DNA of 64,000 bases, from assembly GCF_002776525.5 (NCBI RefSeq), contig NC_045443.1:41641492-41705491 (forward strand). The letters are read 5' to 3'. The notes beneath the pieces are model-generated. The model saw only the letters and a program-made list of their open reading frames with translations. It did not search any database and was not told the DNA's origin. Every line of letters starts with the position of its first letter. The first letter of the stretch is position 1. Positions 25,370 to 37,500 of this stretch are shown one piece after another. A program made the translations under genes and the position numbers. This DNA comes from Piliocolobus tephrosceles (taxonomy: Eukaryota > Chordata > Mammalia > Primates > Cercopithecidae).

Positions 25370-25865
25370 GTATTAGTTTTCTAGGATTGCCATAATAAAG
25401 TACCACAAACAGGGTGTCCTGCACAACAGAAACTCATTGTCTCCCAGTTTTGGAGGCTAGAAGTCCAAAATCAAGGTGTTGACAGGGTTGGTTCCTCCTG
25501 AGGGCTGTGAAGTACAATTTGTTCCATGCTCCTCACCTAGCTGCTGGTGCTTTGCTAGTGATCCTTGGTTTTCCTTGGCTTACAGTCATATCATCCTGAT
25601 CTCTGTCTTCATGTTCACATGATAATTTCCCTATGTGTCTGTATCCAAATTTCTCCTCTTTATAATGAAAGCGATCATTATAAAGGGGTGAGACCCTTTA
25701 TAATGAAGGGTCTCACCCTTCTCCAGCATGATTTTATCTCATCTTAACACATTAAATTTGCAATATTCCTATTTCCAAATAAGGTTACATTCTGAGATGC
25801 TCATGGTTAAAATGAGAATGTAAATGTGGGCTGGGGTGTGAGGGTAACACAATTCAATTCATAAC
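25370..25865 (-). mobile_element. MaLR-type LTR, minus strand
   Basis: Read on the + strand it starts 'TGTATTAGTTTTCTAGGATTGCCATAATAAAGTACCACAAAC' and continues 'TTTTGGAGGCTAGAAGTCCAAAATCAAGGTGTTGACAGGG', 'CTTGGCTTACAGTCATATCATCCTGATCTCTG', ending 'TTTCCAAATAAGGTTACATTCTGAG'. This is the reverse complement of a common MaLR-type LTR. A pair of inverted repeats replaces the usual sequence at 25658-25718. No internal coding region. Confidence 0.65.
25658..25718. repeat. Two adjacent perfect inverted repeats
   Basis: First hairpin: CTTTATAATGA (25658-25668), spacer AAGCGA, TCATTATAAAG (25675-25685). Second: GGGTGAGACCCTT (25686-25698), spacer TATAATG, AAGGGTCTCACCC (25706-25718). The word TTTATAATGA occurs twice in direct and once in inverted orientation. 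The arms are exact over 11 and 13 bp. Confidence 0.95.
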
Positions 25866-27099
25866 TCAGATGAATCATTATCAGCAAAAGAAATGATCAC
25901 GATAGGTGACCTGCTCAGGGCTAATGGATAAATGGCTACATGCGACCAGGTGACATACAGCCCTGGAAGCTGGGCAGAGAAGTTCGAACTTGATGTGGTG
26001 AGCAAGAAGAAGGCACTGGGAACACTCAAGTAGAATAAATGATATTTTATGAATGTTAATCTGGAGAGTGGGTCCTGGTTGGTTAGGAGTGGGAAGAGAC
26101 AAAGGAGGCAGAGTGTCTAAACAGATGGTGACATGAAGTGAAAAATGACACCTGGAGGCAGGAATCACAATGAAAGAGATTGAATGAATCCAAGAGAAAC
26201 TAGGCTATCAATAAGAAATTAGGTACTTGGAGGTGGGGTCAGACTATACTGAACTATTTCCCATATTCTTGTTAATTTCACAAACTTACTTTAAAATTCA
26301 TTAATAAGCCATCAATTACCAATTTTTATAATTATGTGTGGTATGCAATCATATAAATGACTCACTTTTGCAGGACTCTTCCTGTTCTTGGTATAATGTC
26401 AAAGGCTTAGATAGGAAAAACGCCACTGGTTTTAAGAAGTTTGGAAATCACAAAAATCTCCATCGTAATGCGCTATTGGACTGACACAGCTGTCATCCCC
26501 AGCAACTATTATGTGCTGAAGAAAGAAACTTACAAAATGACTCTGGAAGCCACCATCTAAAATAGAATGCCAAGATAACCCTAACATAATACTGAATAGT
26601 GGAAAGTGAGGAAAGAAGATATAATCAAAACATCAAAAGATCCCATAATTTTCACTATCAAGTAAAGACATGTAGCAAAAAACCAGTCTGAAAACCAGGA
26701 TGTCCAACATAATTTTTGAAAACTTTTATATCTTAGATGTACTGACAAAATACCAAATGTGAGGTAAAATATTTAAAAACATAGAAAGAAATCTATAGGA
26801 GATGAGATGGATGGATGGAGATGAATATATAATTTTTTAAAGAGAAATGTGATAAGCATGTAGTTAACAAAAAACTAAGTAGGCCAATATACTTCCAGAC
26901 ATTCTAGATCCCTTATACAGAAAACCTAGAGAAGTCATGCTGTCATAAAATCCTAATATTAAACTATGTTTATAAATATCTGAGGCGTTGTAAAACTCAC
27001 TGAAGAACAAGAAGTTATCACCTAGCTGGCTGAGATACTGCGGCAAGGGCAAATGGTACAGAAGTTAAATAAGAAAAAGTGGGTCGGGCAGAAAAATTC

Positions 27100-28470
27100 C
27101 TTCTTTAGCTTCAGGTCCCCTAAGCTACTTTCTTTCTCCATCCCTTTGTAGGCAAACATCTAGAAGAAGCCCTCTCCCTTCCTCAGATTCATTTTTTCCC
27201 CTTAGACAATATTCAATGTACTCCAAACTGGCTTGTATCACCAACTTTGTACCAAAATCACTATTGCTGTCCTCAGTGTCATCTGTGAGGTTCAACGCAA
27301 AGGACATCTTTCAGTCTTCATTTTTCTTGATCTCTCAGACACATCCTACTTTCTTCTTGAAATTCTCTCTTCTCTTGGCTTCTGTGACACCACCTTCTCT
27401 TCTCTTTCCTCTTAAATTTCAGCCATGACTTTGCTATCACCATCACCAAACCATGTTTTCTATAAAATGCTTAAGTGTTGCTCAAAACTCTCTAGGCAAT
27501 CCCTTCCATCTCCTCAACTAACATTTAGATGCCAAAGAATTCCAATTTTTTTTGTCTAACTTAAACTTCCCTTAATGCCAAATTGAAGTATATTCAACTA
27601 GTTACTCAACTTAGATGTCCCATAGGCACTCCAAATCCATCATGATTTTCTCACTCAATCTGTTCCCTAAGTGAGCAGCGCCAACATCTGCCTATTTATT
27701 AGTCCAGAAACCTGGGAATCAACCTCTAAACCTCTCTCCTCATCATCTGCTATCACCAATTAATCAAGAATGGCTGGTTTTACCTCTCAAATGCTCTTAG
27801 ATGCATCCACATTTCCACTTCTATTTTTAAGACAAGCCCTCACTGGCTTTCGCCCACTGGTTTGCCTGCATCCAGCCTTACTCCCGTTCATCTTACAGCC
27901 GGAGTGATATGTTTAAAACACGAGTGTGACTATGACACTTCTCGGCTTAAAATCTTTAATTAGCTGCCCCTTGTTCTTCACATGAAACTCCTAATCTTTA
28001 GTGTGACCTTTAAGATCCTGCTTCTCATCATCAGTCTCACTGGGCACCTTTCCTGTGCTCTCTGCTACTGACCTTCCCTTGGTTCTTAAAAAGTCCTTCT
28101 TTCTACCTGAAAGCCCTTAGACATGCTGATTTACCCATATAAGAGATTCTCTTCTTTTCTGCTCTTCCTTCCATGCTTCCCTGACTTTTACTTACCCTTC
28201 AAATTCCAGAATAAAACTCTTCTCGTCCAAGCAAAATTTTCCCTAACCCCACCACCCAGATCACATGCCCTATTAACCTACTTCTCTTTTAGAATAGTTG
28301 CCACATTTGCAATGAAATGTTCTTTGGTGTAATGAAATGGCCTGTTAATTCTCTTTCTTTCCTGACAGAATATTAGTCATGTATATCTAATTTACTGCTT
28401 TACCCATATCTCTAACTTTGCACAAAGTAAGTAGTTAACAAATATTTATTGAATGAATGAATGAATGAAC
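27100..28470 (+). mobile_element. L2 (LINE-2) ORF2 3' half and 3'UTR
   Basis: The + strand follows the L2 consensus from the reverse-transcriptase region ('TTCTTGATCTCTCAGACACATCC', 'CTTGGCTTCTGTGACACCACC') through 'AGCCGGAGTGATATGTTTAAAACACGAGTGTGAC', 'AACTCCTAATCTTTAGTGTGACC' and 'CAAATTCCAGAATAAAACTC'. It ends in the typical 'AACAAATATTTATTGAATGAATGAATG' (28438-28464). It is pyrimidine-rich throughout and not coding. The GAAT tail is a small simple repeat. Confidence 0.75.
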
Positions 28471-29189
28471 TCCAATGGTTACCAGTGTTATAATAACCAT
28501 GATCAAGAAAACTGCAGTAAAAATCAATAGTCTCAATTACAGTCATATCATTAAACAACCCCACAGATTTAGTAAATAAAATTGTATGTTATTTACAAAC
28601 AACAGCTTGCTTATTTTTATGTATAATCACAAGTGTAATTTTTTTAAGGACCAAATATGTAACATGCAAAAATTGCATTAAAAATGTTTAAAAGGGTGTT
28701 CCTTCTAAGAAGTCAAAACATCTTCAAAGTTAGCAACTATGCCACAATCAAAGGAAAAACCATATTTGATAAGAATTATTCAAATCCTGAATAATATTTT
28801 GTTATTTGGACTAAATAACAAAAGATATATTAGAAGTCCTTATGTATAAAAAATTTCAAGATATCTTGAATTTGATTATATCAATATGTTCAACAAATTT
28901 TTCCATCAGTTTCTTATGTTTTGAAGATTATATATTCAAATGACAATTAGTATAAAGTTGTAAAACATCTGTCATTGTATAATGCATTCAAGATGAAAAC
29001 AGCTGCCAATCTGTGCCACAGATTTTATCCAGAACACTTCCAGATAAAAACTGAGTTGGTCTTTATGATTAGGCCAATTTTCAGTAAGTTTCACTGATAA
29101 ATAATTTAAGCAAGTAAGGTAATCTAAATATCTGGCCCCTTTCCTTAAACTTCTTTCCTGTCTCAATAAACGGCAATGCCATCCATGTG

Positions 29190-29990
29190 TTGCTCAGATT
29201 CCAAACCTTGGCTCCTCTTGATCAATTCTACGCCACAACAAACTATCTGCAAGTATTTTTGGCTCTACTTTCAAAATGTACTATGAATATACCTCACTCC
29301 TCTTCACCTCCTATAGCTTTCCTTATCCAGGCCATCAACATCTTTACCTGAACTACTGCAATAGCCTTCCAACTGGTCTCCAATTTCCACTGCTCCCCAC
29401 CACACCCAACACCATAGTTCACCTATCACACTGGAGCCAGAACTCTCCTTTTCAATACAAGGCTGAGCATATCACTGTCCTCCTTGATGCAACTCTGAAA
29501 TCCTTGCAAACTTTCCTACATTACCTGGCCCCTGCCTAATTCTCCAACAGGATTGCCTTGATTTGTCTGCTCCACTACATTTTCCTTCATTTTGTTCCTA
29601 GAGCATTCTAAGCTCATTCCCACTTTTTATTCTTCTGGTGGAAATGTTCTATCCGAGATTATTACATGGCTGTTTCCTTTCTTACCGTCAAGTCTCAGGT
29701 TAACCACTACTCTCCCCTCGCTCCCTGCCCCAGAGGTTGACCACTCTGAATAAATCCCCAGCCAATCTTTAGTGCATCATCCTGTTTCATTTTCTTCCTA
29801 TTAATTTTTACTACCCGAAATTGTCTTCTCTAGTTCTATGGTCACCCAGTAATTCTCTGTCTTACCCCCAGAATGTAAAGCTCCTGAGCACAGGATATTT
29901 GTAAGTCTTGTTCACCATTTACTCCACTTTACACCAAGCCTAGAAAAATGTTCAGGACACAGTAGGTGCTCACTAAATATTTATTACATG
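29190..29990 (+). mobile_element. L2 3' segment, second copy
   Basis: 'GAACTACTGCAATAGCCTTCCAACTGGTCTCC', 'TATCACACTGGAGCCAGAACTCTCC', 'TACATTACCTGGCCCCTGCC', then 'AATGTAAAGCTCCTGAGCACAGG' and 'GACACAGTAGGTGCTCACTAAATATTTATTACATG' reproduce the L2 ORF2 C-terminus and 3'UTR in order. It is independent of the copy at 27.1 kb, repeating the same consensus segment. Confidence 0.75.
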
Positions 29991-31328
29991 ATTGAATATA
30001 CTTAATAGCATCAAAAGCAGCTCAAAAATTTTTAAAAAGTAATAATCATATAAGTAAAATTCAAAACAAAATATCACATGAATCATGTAGTTTCATGTTA
30101 TACATATAAACAATATCAAAGGGGCTTGTTATGTGTTAGAAATCTCAAATATTATAATGAAAATACATTAGTTTCCTATGAAAGTTTACCTCTATGTTAC
30201 ATAAGGGTAAAAATCCATTTTTATGTAAAATCTTTTAAGATGAGGAATTTTAAATAAATCTGCATTATGAATGGGGAAGGGAAGCCTTCCCCATTTTTTA
30301 ATTTATTTTCTTCTGCAAAACTGGAATGATCCTTTTAGGACTGAATCAGTAGCATTTAAAGAAATATTTTGATCCAAAGGTCAATTTAAAAAATGAATAC
30401 AGATTTTTAAGAAAAAGAAAAAACTATTTAAAGCTAAGGGAAACAACAGAAGTTGGTTTCCCAAGAGCCAACAAATCATCCTGAAGCTAAACAGAACGTG
30501 TGTATTTATACCTGAGGTTTTCCATCTCCACAGATCTATGGCACATGCTTGACATGTTGAATGGGTAAGTTTAGAAGTCTCCAAAACTTTCTCTGAATGC
30601 CCAAACACCTCCAAATCAATGTTCTGGTTTGTAGAACCCATTAGCTAGTTACACAATTAACAGGAATGATTCAAATCCATACCTCAGGGAAATAATAAAT
30701 TAACACATCTCATGGACTTCTTCAGGAAGAGTCAAAGCCAGAGCATTTGAAAATGTCATGGGTCTGCTCACTGTATGTGTAGACACTTTCCACGAGAGAA
30801 TAAACAATCTTGGGTATTAGTTAAGATTTTTAAAAGTAACTAGAAAATGATTTACTCCACTGGAACTATTTACTAAACATTACAGAGCACGAATACAATC
30901 ACTTAGATTACTTAGAGTAGCAAACAAAAATGGCAGTAGGCACTTTATCTTCCTGTTAAGTGATTGCCTTTGTTACACAACACTGTCTGGAAAACTCTGA
31001 CTACAATTCTAACTGCAAGCCACAGTAATCATGTCAATATGTGAGCTATCTGAATATCTAATTACGAAAAAAAGAAGGCAATTTCACAGTGGAAGAATTG
31101 TTCTAATTCAAGAAACCAGCCATATTAACTTATTAGTCTGACATATAGCAGATAGCTGAAAAACTTTAATTTGAAAGATAATTATTTTTAGCTGATTAAC
31201 TTGCTTCAAATTAAATTCACCGCTTTTAATGGGACCATCAACTTGACAACCTGGGAAATTAATAAATTTTGCATGCAGTAATCCTAGAAAATTTATACAG
31301 CTGAGCTACACATCATTACAAGGATTAC

Positions 31329-31457
31329 CTTCACAGTAGGCATTATCTTCTCGAAGAGCCCTAAAACCATCTCGACAGCTACAAACAGCTCTGTCATTCA
31401 GATTTCTGCAGACAGAATTCTCCATGCAGTTATGCCTTTCAGAACAAAAGTCATAAC
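31329..31457 (-). CDS. NELL2: NELL2 exon: first EGF-like domain
   Basis: A 129-nt internal exon on the minus strand. The acceptor is a long T-run ending TTCTGTAG (31458 upward), and the donor is AAG|GTAATC. It starts in phase 1: a G from the previous exon plus GT gives glycine. It encodes 42 complete codons, reading YDFCSERHNCMENSVCRNLN at its start and LREDNAYCE at its end, and donates one G to the next codon. Six cysteines are spaced as in an EGF-like domain (C-x5-C-x5-C-x8-C-x-C-x13-C). The protein is NELL2, a secreted, multimeric thrombospondin-N/VWC/EGF glycoprotein; the family is known for binding ROBO3 in axon guidance and ROS1 in epididymal lumicrine signalling. This domain is the first EGF repeat, between the VWC modules and the calcium-binding EGFs. 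Because the exon is symmetric (1-1), skipping it would keep the frame. Assignment is from memory of the NELL2 protein; the paralogue NELL1 is less similar here. Confidence 0.95.
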
Positions 31458-32347
31458 CTACAGAAAAAAAAAGAAATTTATTAAGGTAAATGAAACTATG
31501 ACAACGCAAATTTTCCTACTTAATATTTTCTTTAATTTTGAAGCTATGACTTGCTAAATAATTTTTAAATTAGTATCTTCATCAACATTTACAGAAGAAT
31601 CACATGCTGTGAATACCAAAAAGTTCTTCTTTACGTTTAACTCAATTAATTTCTATTTCAGGTTAACTCTATTTCTTCTTTGGTTTTTGACTTTATAAAT
31701 GCTATCTAGTCTCTAATATTCTAATTATAAACCTCCAAGTATCTGAAAAAAGAAATATTATTAGGGTTCAAAATAAAGATTTATAACATAGAAGGTAACA
31801 CAATGAGAAGGTAATCTGGTAACTGGAGGTTCAACATTATCAACACCTGTGAGTAAAACTAACCAAATCAGATGAAATGCACCTATTGTATATTTAAGAA
31901 ATTAGACAGCTTAGCATCCAAAAAAAAAAAAAAAAAAAACTTTCTAAATGTGTTAAAGATGAATATTACATCACTTTAATCTAATTTTCTCTAGAAATCT
32001 GCAAGGCAAAGTATGTTCACTTTAAAGAGGAAGAAAAATTTTGAGAAATACAGAGATTTCACAGATCTGAGTCTTTATGAGAGAAAAGAAAAATGGAACA
32101 TTTTATAAACAGTGACAGCAATCATGTGCAATTTCTCAAGATCTCTTTTTGTGGTCTGAATCCCTTGTTCAAAGATCATCTAAGATGCTGAAATGAAGTC
32201 TTCAAAACTGGAATCCATATTTAATGGAAATTACATAATTATATATCATTCACCCATTTTTAAATTGCTTGATGTATATTATTTATCTAGTTTTGCGCTT
32301 TCTAATGGATTACTATTTTAGCCTATGTTTAAAAAAAAAAAAAAAGT

Positions 32348-32647
32348 GGCTGGGCATAGTGGCTCACACCTGTAATCCCAGCACTTTGGGAGGCTGAGGC
32401 AGATGGGTCATTTGAGATCAGGAGGTGGAGGCCAGACTGGCCAACATGGTGAAACCCCGTCTGTACTAAAAATACAAAAATTAGCTGGGCATGGTGGCAG
32501 GTGCCTGTAATCCCAGCTACTCTGGAGGCTGAGGCAGGAAAATTGCTTCAATCCAGGAGGCAGAAGTTCTAGTGAGCCAAAATTGCGCTGCTGCAATCCA
32601 GCCTGGGCAAAATAGTAAGACTCCATCTCAACAACAACAACAAAAAC
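32348..32647 (+). mobile_element. AluS
   Basis: 'GGCTGGGCATAGTGGCTCACACCTGTAATCCCAGC' to 'GCCTGGGCAAAATAGTAAGACTCCATCTC' plus (CAA)n. Full-length dimer, intermediate divergence, antisense to NELL2. An A15 run precedes it (32331-32345). Confidence 0.9.
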
Positions 32648-32947
32648 GACTAAAAAGGTATATTTCATGTATCTTAGAATAATCTGATCTACCTATAGGC
32701 AAGAAGACTTTTACTTGAGAAAATCATATAGATGGAAGTACTAAATTGGTTCATCTTATCTGTAATCAAATTGGTCTTCATTCTGATTATAATTCCAGAG
32801 TTAAAACACACTCCCTATTAATGCAACTATGATGTATAGTAAAATATTATTGGTACAACTTAATAGCCCTTAAGAACAGTAATGTTCCAAAAATGTAATA
32901 ATGCCATTAAAAAACAGCAGAAAAACAAATGACTCAGTGATTTCTAC

Positions 32948-32983
32948 AAAAATAAAATAAAATAAAATAAAATAAAATAAAAT
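32948..32983 (+). repeat. (AAAAT)n pentanucleotide microsatellite
   Basis: About seven perfect AAAAT units. Confidence 0.95.
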
Positions 32984-34095
32984 ACAGGTTTATTAAGTCC
33001 AGAAAAATATAGTCAATAACAGCATTTAAAAATACTTGGCAACTTAGCTTCTTTCAACAAGAGTCTTCACAATCTAAATTGTCATGATTAAAGCTGTACA
33101 TTTAAAAGTAAAATTCTTAAGAAGAGCAAAAGTTAAAAATGCTTTCTCCTAGGATCTTTTTATTTCCTTCTTCTTTAAATAGCTAAATTGAGATGCCATT
33201 TCTTCAAATGTATTCCACTGTCTTTTCATAATGCCTGAGGGAGAACAATTTCAGCTAAAAAGTCATCTTCACTCTCTATTCCAATAGCTCAGCACAACAT
33301 CAAACTAACTAAAAAGGCTTCAAAAACCACTTTATATTTATTCTATATTAAAGCAAAGTTACTAAAAACTAGCCTACCCCTTAAGATACACAGAGTATTA
33401 AGAAACAAAGCTCTAACACAGTGTTAAATTTCTGCATAATGTTACCTGTACTGTCTCAAACAACTTTCAGAGGACTGTGACTAAGAATGGATACCATTTC
33501 TCTTACATCTTTTTTTTCGAAACCTTCCTTCGGCTTTTCACTTGTTTGAATTTTCTCCTCTCCCATCTTGGAATCTGCTCAATATTATCTATGCCATATG
33601 TGATATGCCACCTCTATTATCATCCATTTTCAGTTCTGTTTCAGTAATGGTGAGACCTCTCATCTCAGCACTAAACATCTTGCACACATACACTATGTAG
33701 AGTTTCATTGCTGCAAGAATTTTCTCACTGTAAGATAACAGTGTGATCCAACTTTCACTGTTGTAGGTAAAAATTAGGAAGTGCCTTGCTTTTTACCATA
33801 TGGGTTTTTAAAAACACAAATACTTGAAAAATTAAAATTTCAGTCATTAAAATTCCAATTTACTATAAACAATGTCAGCTATTTTGATTCATTCTTCCAA
33901 CAGGTAAGTTGATTGAATCTACTGGCTATTTTGCAAAATGCTAGGGTCAAAAGGCTAACAACTGATGGGTGGAAAATTCAGACTTGATTTCAAGTGGGTT
34001 GCTTCTGATCTATAGGGAATAGCTTTAAACAAATCAGAGTATGGGTTGGTAACATAATCCTATTATCTTCATAGTTGCATTTCCATTCATATGTG

Positions 34096-34290
34096 CTTGG
34101 CTTTTGGAGTCAGAAGGCCTGAGTTTACATCTGATCTCTGCCACTTACTTGCTGTGTAAATTATTAACTATACATCAATTAACCTTTCTAAGCCTTCAGT
34201 TTTTCTCACCTATAAAAATTAGTATAATAACTACCTTGCAATATGTGAGGTTCAAATGAAATTATCTATGTAAAAGCATAATAACATATT
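34096..34290 (+). mobile_element. MIR SINE
   Basis: 'GCTTGGCTTTTGGAGTCAGAAGGCCTGAGTTTACATCTGATCTCTGCCACTTACTTGCTGTGTAAATTA', then 'AACCTTTCTAAGCCTTCAGTTTTTCTCACCTATAAAAATTAGTATAATAACTACC', then 'GTGAGGTTCAAATGAAATTATCTATGTAAAAGC'. This is one of the best-preserved MIRs in the window. Confidence 0.88.
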
Positions 34291-34614
34291 ATTTATTAAT
34301 AACTAAAGTTATTAGAGCACTACTAATAAGCTGAAATTAAATATGTTGAGATCCATAAAAGAAAATTCAAATATTTCTTATAGACAGATGGATGAACCAA
34401 TTATTTAATACAACCTAGCCTTTCTTTGACTTCCTTCTTTAGGTTTTAACTTCAAGGATATCATGTTCTCTAATCCCTTTGCAAGCTTCACAAAGTTACA
34501 TAAAGTTCTGTGTTCTTCTATTAAGTGTAGACCTTTTGGTAAAATATAAACATGCATTCCTGTATAACTGGAAAAGTAGGGGAGGAGGGATACAAAAGAT
34601 TATGTGTAAATAAG

Positions 34615-34617
<3 letters not shown>

Positions 34618-34647
<30 letters not shown>
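34618..34647. repeat. (AT)n dinucleotide repeat
   Basis: About 15 perfect AT units; self-complementary and likely length-variable. Confidence 0.95.
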
Positions 34648-34649
<2 letters not shown>

Positions 34650-34785
34650 GGTAATACATAATTATCAAGAGAAAGAGTATACAATAATTTTGTGGTGAAC
34701 ATTTATAGGTTTTGCCTAAAGGCATCTATTTCCTTTTTTGTGGAAAAAAAGAATAACCTAGTTATACTGTGGAAGAATCACTCAC

Positions 34786-35240
34786 CCCTACTTTCAGCCC
34801 AGATGCTTAAAAGAAAATGAACTCTACTCCTCCACAGGATACAGCCACACCAGTCAATGCAGTCCACTGGCCTGGACACAATAATTTCTTCAGGTCAGGG
34901 CATATTATCTACTTCAAGCTAATGAAGACCACTGAAACTCAATTCTGGGATTTTTATTCAGTTTACGAGAATGCTGAGCTTTTTCTTCCACCTACTTGAA
35001 TGGCATAATGATATGAGCGTAAGAATGTGGGGGTATAGCTGAGAACACATTGAGCCTGAAAACAAAGCTACCTCACAGGAGATAAACTGAGAGATGCATC
35101 AAGACAAAGGGATGAGATTTGAGAGTGGAATCAAGCTACACCTGAAGCCAATTTACCCTTTGCTTATTGGGCCTACATATTCCATTTTTTGCAGTTACAC
35201 TTGAATTGGATGTTCTGTCACTTGTACATGAAAGAATACT
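34786..35240 (+). mobile_element. Possible old LTR (MaLR/ERVL-like)
   Basis: Phrases such as 'GCTACACCTGAAGCCAATTTACCC', 'TTTTGCAGTTACACTTGAATTGG' and 'TTCTGTCACTTGTACATGAAAG' resemble the 3' part of old mammalian LTRs. The match is from memory and weak, and boundaries are uncertain. Confidence 0.35.
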
Positions 35241-36285
35241 AACTTAATTTAGGTATTGTTTGCAAGATAATGGATTATCCTAGTGTTTCCCAAACTGTAT
35301 CTCATGTATATGGATGAACATAGAAAAATACTAACACCAATGGATTTCTTTTAATGTGTATAAGAAATACACAGATCTAGTAAATAATTCTATTATTTCA
35401 TGGCTACCGCCACTTGGGAATAAAACTAAATCTTTTAAAAGTGAGTTGATTAAGAGTAAGTATTTAAAAATTAACTATATAATGGTATTAGTAATATATA
35501 CATAGCCAGAATCATGAAGGTGATAATTGAATAATATGGGAAACTATGGGTTACCCAGAAGTCTCCCAGGGAGAGGAGAACTGACACTAACTCAGCCTTC
35601 TGCATTTGGATGCCCCTATTGCTTATAATTATGAGTTGAGATGAAATAAATAATAAATTAAGGATGGACATCTAGTGAATAAGGCTTAATGATCTTGCAG
35701 GCAGACAAAGTGGTTGCCAAGGAGGAGGAGAAGAACCAGAAGGACTGTGGATATAAAAGTTATCCACATTATTTCTGTATCTTTCTAAATCAGAATCCTC
35801 GCTGAATCGCTGAATCTCTGTCATGTGGTAATCTGTTATAAGCTTCCTTGAAAGGGCTAATTGGAAAAACGTGGAAAAGTTTTCTGCTACATTTCTTCTG
35901 ATCTGCTGCTACAGAAGACGGCTAGCTACAGGGTACCTAGAACACTGTCCTGGGTGAATTTGATTTAGCACCTAGCGATTTGGAGCCTGACTTCAGGGTA
36001 TAGCTTAGTTTCCAACCACTGGCTGCGCCTCTATGAAAAGGTCAACACTTCATCTCATGCTCTGCTCTAAGTGAATATTTACTAACTGTTGTCCAACAAT
36101 TTACTCTTTCAGATGTGAACACACCATCTTTAGCACTATACAAACAGGCCTGCAAACAGGAGGTCAATTTTATTACAAGTGAATTTGTCACAACATATCT
36201 TTAGGAGTCGACCAAAAATTTAAGCCTTGAAAAATTGACTTCTTTTAGTTTGAAAGTTAGAAAATGCCAGGAGAACATATGTTTA

Positions 36286-36348
36286 CATTAATTTCCGACT
36301 TCAAATATGCAAAATAAACATATGCATATTTGAAGTCAGAAATTAATG
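36286..36348. repeat. Hairpin: 26-bp inverted repeat with 11-nt loop
   Basis: Left arm 36286-36311 (CATTAATTTCCGACTTCAAA followed by TATGCA) and right arm 36323-36348 (TGCATATTTGAAGTCAGAAA followed by TTAATG) are complementary at 25 of 26 positions. They are separated by AAATAAACATA. It is not part of any repeat I recognise. Confidence 0.95.
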
Positions 36349-36424
36349 CAATCTTTACTAAAAATGGTGCTAAATGTTTCAAGAAGGGACGACCTGTCCA
36401 ATTTCAGTTTGAAGATTATCTAAG

Positions 36425-36560
36425 CCAGTGGTCCACAATCCTAGCTGCAAAAAATAATTTATCAGGGATTTTTTAAAAATAGTAATGCCAAGGCCCCACT
36501 CCTCTTATATCAGTTATATCAGAATCTCTGGTGGAGGAAGTATTAGCCATGGTATAGTCT
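36425..36560 (+). mobile_element. MER5-like MITE fragment
   Basis: 'CAGTGGTCCACAATCCTAGCTGC', 'GCCAAGGCCCCACTCC', 'ATATCAGAATCTCTGG' fit the hAT-Charlie MER5 consensus. The 3' end is truncated. Confidence 0.55.
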
Positions 36561-36849
36561 ACATTATATTTTTAAGTATTCTGTGTAAACACATTTTTTA
36601 ACTGTAAATAATTTAAATATAACACAATTTTACTAGCCTTTTCCATGTATTAACTTGCTTTTCATAATATATTAGGACTCTTTTAAAAAGAAATAGATGT
36701 GGTTAAGGTTTCTCTTGATATCATAGAGGCCCTATTTCAGCTTTTTACCCAAATCTTATCCTACTCAACCTTGACTAACTTCTATGCTATTCATCTCTGT
36801 AATTTCTGTATAGCCCTTGGACATCTGTAATATTCATTAAAGACAGCTA

Positions 36850-37340
36850 TTTAAAGTGGCCACAATTTTGCAGCACTCCTATCTGTGGTGAGGTCTCTTT
36901 CCCCTTCTCTTGAATGTGGGCTGCCTTTGAGTGCTTTGCCCAACTGTGTGTGATAGAAGTGATGGGGTGCCAGTTCCAGACCTAGTCTTTGAAGGCCTGA
37001 GCCACCATTTAAGAAGTTTGATGATCCCCCTGCTGAAGAGACCATGGGAATAGGTCCTTAGATTATGCAGAGAGGGAGGGAGCACCAGCTGTGCTCAGCC
37101 TTCTAACCATTCCTACCAAGGTGACCAACATATAGTGAGGCCATCCTGAACTTACCAGCCAAGCCTGGCTTCCAGCCCTACAGCATTGAATGACGCCAGT
37201 TAACACCACATGGAGCAAAATAATCACCTAGCCAATTCCTGACCCACAATACTATTCCTGACCCACAATACTATTGCTTTAATCCACTGAGATTTGGAAC
37301 AGCAATAGATAGATTTTTTGCAGCAATAGTGAACTATTAA
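36850..37340 (+). mobile_element. MLT-like MaLR LTR
   Basis: 'AAAGTGGCCACAATTTTGCAGCACTCCTATCTGTGGTGAGG', 'GTGGGCTGCCTTTGAGTGC', 'GAGCCACCATTTAAGAAG', 'AGCAAAATAATCACCTAGCC', 'ACTGAGATTTGGAACAGCAATAGATAG' match a MaLR LTR. A local tandem duplication of the 19-mer ATTCCTGACCCACAATACT lies near 37232-37271. Confidence 0.55.
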
Positions 37341-37344
37341 AAGT

Positions 37345-37500
37345 GTGGTCCTGCTTGCCAACAGCATTAGCATCACCTAGGAGCTTTTCTGTAGAAATTC
37401 AGATTCTTAGGCCTGACCCCAGACCTACTGAATGAGAACCTGCATTTCAATAAGATGCCTAAGTTAGTCATATGTATATTTAAGTTTAAGAAACACTGAT
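37345..37500 (+). mobile_element. MER5-like hAT-Charlie MITE
   Basis: 'AGTGTGGTCCTGCTTGCCAACAGCATTAGCATCACCTAGGAGC', 'CAGATTCTTAGGCCTGACCCCAGACCTACTGAATGAGAACCTGC', then 'AAGTTTAAGAAACACTG'. Both ends are recognisable. Confidence 0.7.

Larger units (their letters stand above)
1..31328 (-). other. NELL2: NELL2 intron 3' of the first EGF exon (incomplete)
   Basis: On the minus strand this is the intron following the exon at 31329-31457. It begins with the donor GTAATC (31328 downward). The next exon would have to start in phase 1 and complete the aspartate of the following calcium-binding EGF domain; I did not find it, so it lies to the left of the window. The intron is filled with interspersed repeats, listed separately. 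Between them (3411-3734, 4088-8808, 14130-15180, 20580-21185, 22020-22450, 23640-24565, 25870-27100 and 30000-31328) I see only AT-rich, non-coding sequence with very degraded repeat traces. Confidence 0.85.

Noticed and set aside
31306..31509. A 67-codon minus frame starting upstream of the EGF exon
   Set aside because: Only 31329-31457 is exon. The frame's ends read through the acceptor and donor into intron, so its start codon is irrelevant.
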